From NCBI GenBank assembly GCA_036260395.1, contig DASZZY010000040.1:1-41220 (forward strand): DNA of 41,220 nucleotides. Direction: 5' to 3'. This document shows, in pieces, positions 7,301-14,229 of this stretch. Made by a program: the position numbers and the translations under genes. Each line of letters opens with the position of its first letter. The stretch's first letter is position 1. This DNA is from DASZZY01 sp036260395. GTDB lineage: Bacteria > Actinomycetota > UBA4738 > CALAEC01. Under the pieces are notes generated by a model. It worked only from the letters and a program-made list of their open reading frames with translations. It made no database searches and was not told the origin of the DNA.

Positions 7301-7765
7301 CTGCCGCTCGAGGGAGACAGCCTGCGGGAGTTCCTCGAGGAGGTCCGCCTGGCCCACTGGGCCACGGTCGGACCCGACGGGCGGCCCCGCGTGCGGCCGG
7401 TCTGGTACCTCTACGCCGAACGGGCGCTGTGGTTCACGACCCGGCTGGAGGCCCGGAGGACCGGCGCCGACATCACGGCCGGCTCGCCGGTCGCGGTCTC
7501 GATCGCCAGCGAGGATCGCCCGTACCGCGCCGTGGTCGCCTCCGGCACGCCCGAGGTCTGGAGCGACGACCGGGACGCGTGGCTGGAGCGGATCGCCACC
7601 CGGTACGGCGTGGCCGAGGGCCGCCGGTGGCTGTCGGGGGCGGTCAAGGAGCCGGACCGCGTCGTGCTCCGGCTGGTGCCGGAGAAGGTCCTGGCCTGGC
7701 ACTACGGCAAGGGCGACTACGGCCGCATGCAGAGGGGCGGCTCGCTCCGCGAGCGGCTCCCGTAA
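7301..7765 (+). CDS. Pyridoxamine 5'-phosphate oxidase-fold (F420/FMN-dependent) protein with CTG start
   Basis: 154 residues if begun at CTG 7301. The sequence has the split-barrel pattern LAHWATVGPDGRPRVRPVWYLY, WFTTRLEARRTGADI, SPVAVSIASED and VVLRLVPEKVLAWHYGKGDYGRM, typical of actinobacterial PPOX/F420-binding proteins that reduce small molecules with F420H2 or FMN. No ATG, GTG or TTG precedes the conserved barrel strand: the frame opens only two codons upstream after a TGA, and the next GTG (7391) would delete strand 1 including WATVGPDGRP. A ten-base match to the anti-Shine-Dalgarno (GGAGGTGATC, 7287-7296) stands at the right distance for the CTG. Substrate unknown. Confidence 0.85.
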   Translation: MPLEGDSLREFLEEVRLAHWATVGPDGRPRVRPVWYLYAERALWFTTRLEARRTGADITAGSPVAVSIASEDRPYRAVVASGTPEVWSDDRDAWLERIATRYGVAEGRRWLSGAVKEPDRVVLRLVPEKVLAWHYGKGDYGRMQRGGSLRERLP

Positions 7766-7780
7766 CGCCCGCCACGGGCC

Positions 7781-7786
7781 TAAGAT
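7781..7786 (+). promoter_or_regulatory. Candidate -10 for the 143-residue unknown gene
   Basis: TAAGAT, 17 nt before the ATG at 7804, with GGGAG as a Shine-Dalgarno between. No -35 is recognisable. Confidence 0.3.
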
Positions 7787-7803
7787 GGTCGACGGGAGCT
7801 CGG

Positions 7804-8235
7804 ATGCGCCGCTATCTCGTCGTCGCCAACCAGACCCTCGGCGGGGACCACCTGCTCGACGAGGTCCGCAAGCGGATGGCCGCCGCCCCGGCCTCGTTCC
7901 ACATCGTGGTCCCGGCCACGTCGCCGGCCGACCACGCCGTCTGGACCGAGGGGGAGGCCCAGGCGTTGGCCCAGAAGCGGCTCGACCTGGCGCTGGCGCG
8001 GTTCCGCGACCTGGGCGCCGACGTCGACGGCGAGGTGGGCGACGCCAACCCCATCGAGGCGGTCCGGGACTGCCAGCGGGTCCAAGAGTTCGCCGAGATC
8101 ATCCTGTCGACGCTGCCCGCCGGGGTCTCCCGGTGGTTGAAACAGGACCTCCCCCACCGGATGGAGCGGTCCTGCGGCGTGCCCGTCACGCACATCGTCG
8201 GCGGACCGGAGCGCCCGGCCGAGACGTCGTCCTGA
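7804..8235 (+). CDS. Small alpha/beta protein, possibly universal-stress-like
   Basis: 143 residues. It starts MRRYLVVANQTLGGDHLLDEVRKR, alternates with FHIVVPATSP and ends with IILSTLPAGVSRWLKQDLPHRMERSCGVPVTHIV. The alternation of hydrophobic strands and helices, and the closing pattern of a strand, LPAGVSRWL helix and a VPVTHI strand, resemble the universal stress protein (UspA) fold. The ATP-binding glycine pattern is weak, with SRWLKQ where typical members have GSVSxxV. Proteins like this are common hypotheticals in Actinobacteria. It is the last gene of the plus-strand island and converges with dapB, 48 bp away. Fold is inference; function unknown. Confidence 0.75.
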   Translation: MRRYLVVANQTLGGDHLLDEVRKRMAAAPASFHIVVPATSPADHAVWTEGEAQALAQKRLDLALARFRDLGADVDGEVGDANPIEAVRDCQRVQEFAEIILSTLPAGVSRWLKQDLPHRMERSCGVPVTHIVGGPERPAETSS

Positions 8236-8240
8236 ACCGG

Positions 8241-8254
8241 GGGCCGGGGGGCCC
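8241..8254. terminator. Possible hairpin between convergent genes
   Basis: GGGCC (8241-8245), loop GGGG, GGCCC (8250-8254), in the 48-bp gap between the converging unknown gene and dapB. No T-tract follows on either strand, so it would be at best a Rho-assisted or weak terminator. Confidence 0.25.
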
Positions 8255-8283
8255 GCCGACCGCGGAGCGATCGCCCCGGGTCG

Positions 8284-9054
8284 TCAGCGCTCGAGGAGGA
8301 GAGGCTCGAGGCCGACCGTCAGGCCAGGGCGCCGGGGGACGTGGCGGATCGCCAGCAGGACCCCCGGCATGAACGAGTTTCGATCGGTGGTGTCGTGGCG
8401 GATCGACAGCGTCTGCCCCTGGGCGCCGAACACGACCTCCTGGTGGGCCACCAGCCCCGGCAGTCGCACGCTGTGCACCCGGATCCCCTCGACCTCGCCG
8501 CCGCGGAACGCCTCGCCGCCCTGGGGGCCCTTCCACGCCTCGGCCCGGGCCGCGGCGATCCGCCGGGCGGTCGCCGCCGCCGTGCCGGACGGCGCGTCGA
8601 CCTTCTGGTCGTGGTGCAGCTCGATGACCTCCGCGGCTGGAAAGAACCGGGCCGCCTCCTCGGCCAAACGCTGCGCGAGGACCGCCCCGACGGAGAAGTT
8701 CGGGGCGATGATCACGCCCTGCTCCGGCCGGGCCTCCACCCACCCCTGGATCTCGTCGAGCCGGTCCGGGCCGATCCCGGTGGTCCCCACCACCGCATGG
8801 ATCCCGTGCTCGATGCAGAAGCGGAGGTTCCCCATGACCGCGTCGGGGCTGGTGAAGTCCACGGCCACCTCGGCGCCCGCCTCGGCTAGGGCGTCCGGCG
8901 ATGCGACGATCGGCACGGCGCCCGATGATGTTCGGCCTCCGGCGCTGGACGGGTCCACGGCCGCCACCAGCTCCAGCTCCGGATCGGCGTCGACCGCCGC
9001 GCACACCAGGCGGCCCATCTTCCCGTCGGCACCGAACACGCCGACGCGCGTCAC
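8284..9054 (-). CDS. dapB: 4-hydroxy-tetrahydrodipicolinate reductase
   Basis: 256 residues. The dinucleotide-binding loop is VGVFGADGKMGR near the N-terminus (GADGKMG where GAxGRMG is usual), and the catalytic signature ELHHDQKVDAPSGTA is at about residues 147-161, with FGAQGQTLSIRHDT and RNSFMPGVLLAIR near the end. It reduces the dapA product with NAD(P)H in lysine/diaminopimelate synthesis. The GTG start at 9054 overlaps the stop of the M16 peptidase gene as GTGA. A linked M16 peptidase-dapB order is familiar in Actinobacteria. Confidence 0.96.
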   Translation of the reverse strand: MTRVGVFGADGKMGRLVCAAVDADPELELVAAVDPSSAGGRTSSGAVPIVASPDALAEAGAEVAVDFTSPDAVMGNLRFCIEHGIHAVVGTTGIGPDRLDEIQGWVEARPEQGVIIAPNFSVGAVLAQRLAEEAARFFPAAEVIELHHDQKVDAPSGTAAATARRIAAARAEAWKGPQGGEAFRGGEVEGIRVHSVRLPGLVAHQEVVFGAQGQTLSIRHDTTDRNSFMPGVLLAIRHVPRRPGLTVGLEPLLLER

Positions 9055-10349
9055 GCCGAGGTGCCCCACTCCGGGAAGGCGTCCTCGTCGAACGGGCCGA
9101 TCACCGACAGCGCGCGGGGCCGGGCGAGGACCGCCTCCGCGATGTCGCGGCAGTCGTCGGCGGTCACCGCGTCGACCCGCTCCAGCACGTCGTCGAGCGT
9201 GAGGATCTCGCCGTGCGCCAGCTCGGACTTGCCCAGGCGGCTCATGCGCCCCGAGGTCTCCTCGAGGCTGAGCACCATCGAGCCCTTCATGTGCTCCTTG
9301 GCCCGGTCGAGCTCCGCGCCGGTGATGCCCTTCTCGGCCACGTCGTCCAGCTCCTTGCGGACGAGGTCCAGGACCTCCCGGGCCTTGGTCGGCGTCGTCC
9401 CGGCGTAGACCACGAACATCCCGGTCTCCGCGAACATCGAGTGGTAGGAGTACACCGAGTAGCACAGCCCGCGCTTCTCTCGGATCTCCTGGAACAGCCG
9501 AGACGACATCCCGCCCCCGATGGCGTCGTTCACCACGCCCATGGCGAACCGGCGGGGATCGCTCCGGGGCAGCCCGGTGGTGCCTATGCAGATGTGGGCC
9601 TGCTCCGTCGGGCGGCGCCGGACCGTGACGCGCGCGGAGGGCTCGGGAGGCATCCGGCCGGGCCGCACCGGCCCGCGGCCCGGGGCCACGTCGGGCCCCG
9701 TGTCCATCCACCGCGACACCCACTCGGCCACCTCGTCGTGGTCCAGGTTCCCCGCCGCCGCCACGATGAAATTGCCGGGCACGTAGTGGCGCTTCCAGAA
9801 CCGGCGGACCTGGTCGCGGTTCATGTTCGAGATCGTCTCGATCGTTCCCAGCACCGGCCGCCCCAGCGGGTCGTCGGGCCACAGCGTCTGCGTGAAGATG
9901 TCGTGCACGAGCTCGTCCGGGGCGTCCTCGTGCATGTTGATCTCCTCGAGGATCACCGTCCGCTCGGCGTCGAAGTCGGCCGCCCGGATCAGCGAGTTCT
10001 GCAGCATGTCGCACATGTACTCGACGGCCATCGGCAGGTCGCGGTCGATGACCCGGGCGTAGAACGTGGTGTGCTCCTTGCCGGTGAACGCGTTGAGGTC
10101 CCCCCCCACGGCGTCGAAGGCCTCGGCGATCTCGCGCGCGGTCCGCGCCTTGGTGCCCTTGAACAGCAGGTGCTCCAGGAAGTGCGAGGCCCCACCGATC
10201 CGGGTCGGCTCGTCGCTGGAGCCGATCGACACCCACACCCCGAGCGTCGCCGAGCGCACCGACGGCATCCGCTCGGTGACCAGGCGAAGTCCCGACTCGT
10301 GTTCGCTCCGACGGATGTTGCCCTTCTCCGACCGGCGGAGGGAGCTCAT
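9051..10349 (-). CDS. M16 family zinc metallopeptidase (insulinase-like)
   Basis: 432 residues. The inverted zinc motif HFLEH is at residues 56-60 and the third zinc ligand is Glu136 (VILEEINMHED), 76 residues later as expected. The second, inactive M16 domain covers roughly residues 190-420 and carries the family pattern GLPRSDPRRFAMGVVNDAIGG and GMSSRLFQEIREKRGLCYSVYS. Bacterial M16B peptidases next to pnp (PepR/YmxG-like) are cytosolic and of uncertain substrate. ATG at 10349 overlaps the pnp stop as ATGA, and its own stop overlaps dapB as GTGA, so pnp-M16-dapB is one coupled unit. Confidence 0.95.
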   Translation of the reverse strand: MSSLRRSEKGNIRRSEHESGLRLVTERMPSVRSATLGVWVSIGSSDEPTRIGGASHFLEHLLFKGTKARTAREIAEAFDAVGGDLNAFTGKEHTTFYARVIDRDLPMAVEYMCDMLQNSLIRAADFDAERTVILEEINMHEDAPDELVHDIFTQTLWPDDPLGRPVLGTIETISNMNRDQVRRFWKRHYVPGNFIVAAAGNLDHDEVAEWVSRWMDTGPDVAPGRGPVRPGRMPPEPSARVTVRRRPTEQAHICIGTTGLPRSDPRRFAMGVVNDAIGGGMSSRLFQEIREKRGLCYSVYSYHSMFAETGMFVVYAGTTPTKAREVLDLVRKELDDVAEKGITGAELDRAKEHMKGSMVLSLEETSGRMSRLGKSELAHGEILTLDDVLERVDAVTADDCRDIAEAVLARPRALSVIGPFDEDAFPEWGTSA

Positions 10350-12679
10350 TCGGCCGCCGGCCGGGATTCCTCCCGACGGGGACGGCGCTCGTCGCGGTCG
10401 CGCCGTCCGCCGCGGTCGCCGCGGTCGCGGTCCCCCCGGTCACGGCGCTCGCCGCGCGGCCGTCCGCCGCGCTCCTGCTCGCGGGCGGCCTCCTCCCGCA
10501 GCTGCTCGGGGCTCGGCGGTTCCTCCCCGGGCCAGATCGGGCGCAGCCCGATGCGGGGCTTGAGTCCCGCCTCGATCTTGACGACGACCACGTCGAGCTC
10601 GTCCCCGACGTTGACGACGTCCTCGACCGACTCCACGCGCTTGCCCTCGCGGCGAAGCTCGGAGATGTGGACCAGCCCGTCCGTCCCCGGCATGATGTTG
10701 ACGAAGGCCCCGAACGTGGTGGTCTTGACCACCTTGCCCTTGAACCGCTCGCCGATCTCGGGCATGCGGGGGTTCAGGATCTCGTCGATCATCTGGACGG
10801 CCCGCTCGGCGCTCTCGGCCTCGCGGGAGCCGATGAACACCCGGCCGTCGTCCTCGATGTCGATGTCCGCGCCGGTCATCGCGATGATCTCGTTGATCCG
10901 CTTGCCCTTCGGCCCGATGACCTCGCCGATCTTGTCGACCGGAATCTGCTTCATGAGGACACGGGGCGCCTTGGCGGAGAGCTCCCGGGGCTCGGGGAGG
11001 GCCTCCAGCATGCGATCCAGGATGTGGAGGCGGGCCTCGCGCGCCTGCTTCAGCGCCCCCGACAGGACCTCGGTGGGGAGCCCGCTGATCTTCGTGTCGA
11101 GCTGGAGCGCGGTGATGAAGTCGCGGGTCCCGGCGACCTTGAAGTCCATGTCGCCGAGGGCATCCTCGGCGCCGAGGATGTCGGTCAGCGTGACGAACTC
11201 GCCGCCCTCGGCGATGAGCCCCATGGCGATGCCGGCGATGGGCGCCTTGATCGGGACCCCGGCGTCCATGAGCGACAGCGTCGAGGCGCAGACGCTGGCC
11301 ATCGACGTCGAGCCGTTCGACATCAGCACGTCGGAGACCAGCCGCAGGGCGTACGGGAAGTCGTCCTCGCTGGGGATCACCGGCACCAGCGCCCGCTCGG
11401 CGAGCGCCCCGTGCCCGATCTCCCGGCGCTTGGGGCCGCGCATGAAGCCCGTCTCCCCGGTGGAGAACGGCGGGAAGTTGTAGTGGTGGATGTACCGCTT
11501 CGACTCCTCGGGGTCGAGGGTGTCGATCATCTGGGTCATCCGCAGCATCCCCAGCGTGGTGACGTTGAGGACCTGGGTCTCGCCGCGCTGGAACAGCCCG
11601 GAGCCGTGGGCCTTGGGCACCATGCCGACCTCGCAGGTGATCGGACGGATCTCGTCGGTCCGGCGTCCGTCCATCCGGACGCCCTCCTCGATGACCCGCC
11701 GCCGCATGATGTCCTTCTGCAGGTCCTTGAAGTACCGGGCCACCTGGTTCGCCCGGGCGGCGACCTGCTCCTCCTCCCACAGCCCCGCGAGGTGCGTGCC
11801 GAGCTCGTCCTTCAGCAGGTCGATGGCCTCGTTGCGGCGCTGCTTCTCGGCGATCTGGAGGGCGTCGCGCATCCGCCCGGAGGCGAACGCGTCGACCGCG
11901 CTGCGGACCTCGTCCTCGTAGTCCTCCTGCACCGGGAACTCGCGCTCGGCGGTGCCCATCTGGGCGATGAACCCCTCCTGGAGATCGATGATGTCGCCGA
12001 CGGCCCGCTTGGCCTCCTCGAGCCCCTCGGTCACGACCTCCTCGGTCGGCGCGGGCGCGCCGTCGGCGATGTGGTCGAGGGCGCCCTCGGGCGCCTCGGC
12101 CTCGACCATCAGGATGTCGACGCCGCCCCCCTGGTTCCGCCGTCCGGCGACCACCATGTCGAACGTCGCCAGGTCGGCGTCCTGGTAGGTCGGGTTCACC
12201 TTCCACCGGCCGTTCATGAGCGCCACGCGCACGGCGGCCACCGGCCCGTCGAACGGCAGGCCGGCCAGCATGGCCGCCAGCCCGGCGCCGTTGATGCCGG
12301 GGATGTCGTAGGGGTTCGCCTGGTCGGCGGAGAGGACCGTGCACACCACGTGGACCTCCTGGCGGAAGCCCTTGCGGAACGTGGGCCGGAGCGGGCGGTC
12401 GATGAGGCGCGCCGTCAGGATCGCCGTCTCGCTGGGGCGGCCCTCACGGCGGAAGAACCCGCCGGGGATCTTGCCGGCGGCGTACATCCGCTCCTCGACG
12501 TCGACGGTCAGCGGGAAGAAGTCGATGCCCTCGCGGGGCGCCCCCGACGTGCAGGTCACGAGGACCTGGGTCTCGCCGATCGTGACCACGGCGGAGCCCT
12601 GGGCCAGCATGGCGAGCTTGCCGGCCTCCAGCCGGATATCGGTGCCCCCGATGGTTCGGGTCGCGACGATGGGTTCCAT
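10346..12679 (-). CDS. pnp: Polyribonucleotide nucleotidyltransferase (PNPase)
   Basis: 777 residues. Two RNase PH domains (about 10-140 and 325-460, the second with GTSMASVCASTLSLMDAG-like active-site sequence), an alpha linker domain, a KH domain (IPVDKIGEVIGPKGKRINEI, about 555-610) and an S1 domain (FKGKVVKTTTFGAFVNIMPG, about 625-695) are all present. It degrades RNA 3'-5' by phosphorolysis and acts in mRNA decay. After the S1 domain comes an Arg/Asp/Gly-rich tail of about 70 residues, frequent in actinobacterial PNPases and likely RNA-binding. I chose ATG 12679 because GAGGAGG lies 7 nt upstream and the conserved sequence follows; an in-frame ATG at 12703 would add eight residues. Confidence 0.97.
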   Translation of the reverse strand: MEPIVATRTIGGTDIRLEAGKLAMLAQGSAVVTIGETQVLVTCTSGAPREGIDFFPLTVDVEERMYAAGKIPGGFFRREGRPSETAILTARLIDRPLRPTFRKGFRQEVHVVCTVLSADQANPYDIPGINGAGLAAMLAGLPFDGPVAAVRVALMNGRWKVNPTYQDADLATFDMVVAGRRNQGGGVDILMVEAEAPEGALDHIADGAPAPTEEVVTEGLEEAKRAVGDIIDLQEGFIAQMGTAEREFPVQEDYEDEVRSAVDAFASGRMRDALQIAEKQRRNEAIDLLKDELGTHLAGLWEEEQVAARANQVARYFKDLQKDIMRRRVIEEGVRMDGRRTDEIRPITCEVGMVPKAHGSGLFQRGETQVLNVTTLGMLRMTQMIDTLDPEESKRYIHHYNFPPFSTGETGFMRGPKRREIGHGALAERALVPVIPSEDDFPYALRLVSDVLMSNGSTSMASVCASTLSLMDAGVPIKAPIAGIAMGLIAEGGEFVTLTDILGAEDALGDMDFKVAGTRDFITALQLDTKISGLPTEVLSGALKQAREARLHILDRMLEALPEPRELSAKAPRVLMKQIPVDKIGEVIGPKGKRINEIIAMTGADIDIEDDGRVFIGSREAESAERAVQMIDEILNPRMPEIGERFKGKVVKTTTFGAFVNIMPGTDGLVHISELRREGKRVESVEDVVNVGDELDVVVVKIEAGLKPRIGLRPIWPGEEPPSPEQLREEAAREQERGGRPRGERRDRGDRDRGDRGGRRDRDERRPRREESRPAAE

Positions 12680-12720
12680 GGATCTGCCTCCTCGCGGATG
12701 CAAGGAGCGGGGGGCGGGGC

Positions 12721-12773
12721 CAGTTCTCAGTGGTGGGCCTCGGCGCTGGGCCGGAGCCCGCTACTGATAACTG
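12721..12773 (-). ncRNA. Long imperfect hairpin in the rpsO-pnp spacer
   Basis: The 155-bp spacer between rpsO and pnp contains an inverted repeat: 12721-12738 pairs with 12756-12773 with 15 Watson-Crick pairs and three isolated mismatches (CAGTT/AACTG, TCAGT/ACTGA and GGGC/GCCC blocks), around a 17-nt loop. It ends 42 nt before the pnp start. In Escherichia coli the pnp leader hairpin is cut by RNase III and then destabilised by PNPase itself (established); an analogous autoregulatory structure is my inference here. No T-tract follows, so it is not an intrinsic terminator. Confidence 0.45.
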
Positions 12774-12834
12774 ACCCGGTGGCTCCACCCCGCTCGCGCG
12801 GACGGGTCGATCGGGCCTCTGGCGCCTCCTTCCG

Positions 12835-13104
12835 CTAGCGGCGCAGCCCCAGCCGGCCGATCAGGGCTCGGTACCGCTCCACGTCCTCGCGCCTGAGGTA
12901 GTCCAGCAGGCGGCGGCGACGCCCCACCATCTGGAGGAGGCCGCGTCGGGAGTGGTGGTCCTTCTTGTGGTCCTTGAGGTGCCCGGTCAGCTCGTCGATC
13001 CGCTTGGAGAGGATCGCGATCTGGACCTCGGGAGAACCGGTGTCGGCCTCGGCCCTTCGGTGCTCGGCGATGAGCTGCTGCTTGTCCTCTTTGGCCAGTG
13101 TCAT
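12835..13104 (-). CDS. rpsO: Ribosomal protein uS15
   Basis: 89 residues, standard length. The family pattern is complete: DTGSPEVQIAILSKRI, ELTGHLKDHKKDHHSRRGLL and VGRRRRLLDYLRREDVERY, with the C-terminus ending GLRR. It binds 16S rRNA in the platform of the small subunit. The ATG at 13104 has no Shine-Dalgarno; an extended -10 hexamer ends 9 nt before it, so the message may be nearly leaderless. It is followed by pnp, the classic rpsO-pnp order. Confidence 0.98.
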   Translation of the reverse strand: MTLAKEDKQQLIAEHRRAEADTGSPEVQIAILSKRIDELTGHLKDHKKDHHSRRGLLQMVGRRRRLLDYLRREDVERYRALIGRLGLRR

Positions 13105-13113
13105 TCGTTTTCA

Positions 13114-13122
13114 AGCCTAGCA
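13114..13122 (-). promoter_or_regulatory. Extended -10 promoter of rpsO
   Basis: Minus-strand TGCTAGGCT (hexamer TAGGCT at 13114-13119) in the 25-bp gap between ribF and rpsO, only 9 nt from the rpsO ATG. No -35 is evident, as expected for extended -10 promoters. It would give a 5' leader of about 2-3 nt. Confidence 0.45.
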
Positions 13123-13129
13123 CACCGGG

Positions 13130-14062
13130 TCAGCCGCCCCCCGAGGCCACGACCGCTCGCGTCCGCCGGACGTCTTCGCCGATCTGGGCCACGAGCTCCT
13201 CGGGCGAGGAGAACGCCACCTCGTCGCGGAGGCGCTCCCAGAACTCCACCGTGAGCACCTGGCCGCCCACGGTGCCGTCGAACCCCAGCAGGTGGGCCTC
13301 GACGTGGAGCGGCTCCTGACCGAACGTGGGGTTGATCCCGACGTTGATCGCCGCCGTCCACCACGAGCCGCGGTTCCCGGCCCGCCCCGCGTAGACGCCG
13401 CGGGCGGGCAGCAGGAGGCCGTCGGGCGTGCGGAGGTTGGCCGTGGGGAACCCCAGGCCCTTGCCGCGTCCCGCCCCGGGAACGACCTGGCCCTCGACGG
13501 CGTACCGCCGCCCCAGGGCCCGCCGGGGCCAGTCGAGCTCCCCCTCGGCCAGCGCCTCGCGGATCGAGGTCGACGACACGGGCCGGCCGTCCACCTTGGC
13601 CAGCGAGAGGCCCTCGACGGTGAACCCGCGGGTGGCCCCGAGGTCCCCCAGCACCTCGAGGTTCCCGGCGGCCTTGTGCCCGAACGTGAAGTTGGCCCCC
13701 ACCGCGACGTGCCGGGTGTCCAGGCCCCGGACCAGGACCCGGTCCACGAACGCCTCCGGGGTCCATCGGGACACCTCCTCGGTGAACTCCAGGACGGCCA
13801 GGGCGTCGATCCCCAGCGCCCCGATCAGCTCGGCCTTCCGGCGCAGCGTCGTGAGCAGCTTCGGCGTCTTGCCGGGCGACAGCGTCTCCAGCGGGTGGCG
13901 GTCGAACGTCACCGCCACGGGACGCAACCCCTGATCCCGTCCCACCGCCGCGACGCGCCCGATGACCGCCCGGTGCCCGACGTGGACGCCGTCGAAGAAC
14001 CCGATGCATGCGGCCGAAGGACCCTCCAGCGCAAGCGCGGAGCTCCCGTGCACCACCTCCAT
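13130..14062 (-). CDS. ribF: Bifunctional riboflavin kinase / FAD synthetase
   Basis: 310 residues. The N-terminal adenylyltransferase domain has GFFDGVHVGHRAVI (residues about 21-34) and the late SSTSIREAL signature; the C-terminal flavokinase domain has GRGKGLGFPTANL and the RGVYAG and INVGINPTFG motifs. It makes FMN and then FAD from riboflavin. ATG at 14062 fits the family start. In many Actinobacteria ribF lies directly after truB; here truB is about 7.8 kb away with an unrelated block between. I saw no FMN riboswitch upstream. Confidence 0.97.
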   Translation of the reverse strand: MEVVHGSSALALEGPSAACIGFFDGVHVGHRAVIGRVAAVGRDQGLRPVAVTFDRHPLETLSPGKTPKLLTTLRRKAELIGALGIDALAVLEFTEEVSRWTPEAFVDRVLVRGLDTRHVAVGANFTFGHKAAGNLEVLGDLGATRGFTVEGLSLAKVDGRPVSSTSIREALAEGELDWPRRALGRRYAVEGQVVPGAGRGKGLGFPTANLRTPDGLLLPARGVYAGRAGNRGSWWTAAINVGINPTFGQEPLHVEAHLLGFDGTVGGQVLTVEFWERLRDEVAFSSPEELVAQIGEDVRRTRAVVASGGG

Positions 14063-14127
14063 CCCGCGGTGAGGGTACCCGAAGGTCCCCGCCCACCCGG
14101 CCGCCTGGGATGCCCCACGGCATCGGG

Positions 14128-14229
14128 TCAGCGTCGCCTGCCCACCGCGATGAGCAGGGCACCGCCAGCCACGCAGGCGATCGAGAGCGCGGCGGGCACC
14201 CAGACATCACCCGTCGCGCCCGCCGCGTC
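14128..14229 (-). pseudogene. Short orphan frame encoding a membrane-anchor-like C-terminus
   Basis: In the 165-bp gap between the DUF2339 gene and ribF a frame of 33 codons ends with VWVPAALSIACVAGG, a hydrophobic run and VGRRR before TGA. This looks like the C-terminal anchor of a secreted or surface protein. There is no fitting start except a GTG 23 codons from the stop, and no Shine-Dalgarno. It could be a decayed gene end, a tiny membrane peptide, or chance in G+C-rich DNA. Confidence 0.25.

Noticed and set aside
8901..11483. 860-codon plus-strand open frame opposite dapB, M16 peptidase and pnp
   Set aside because: Shadow of three well-identified genes; no domain or plausible start signal.
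10667..12838. 723-codon plus-strand frame opposite pnp
   Set aside because: Asp/Val/Gly/His-rich repetitive translation typical of a mirror frame of a conserved gene.
14063..14227. Possible FMN riboswitch upstream of ribF
   Set aside because: The conserved RFN-element blocks are not seen, and the gap is only 165 bp with a coding-like fragment inside.
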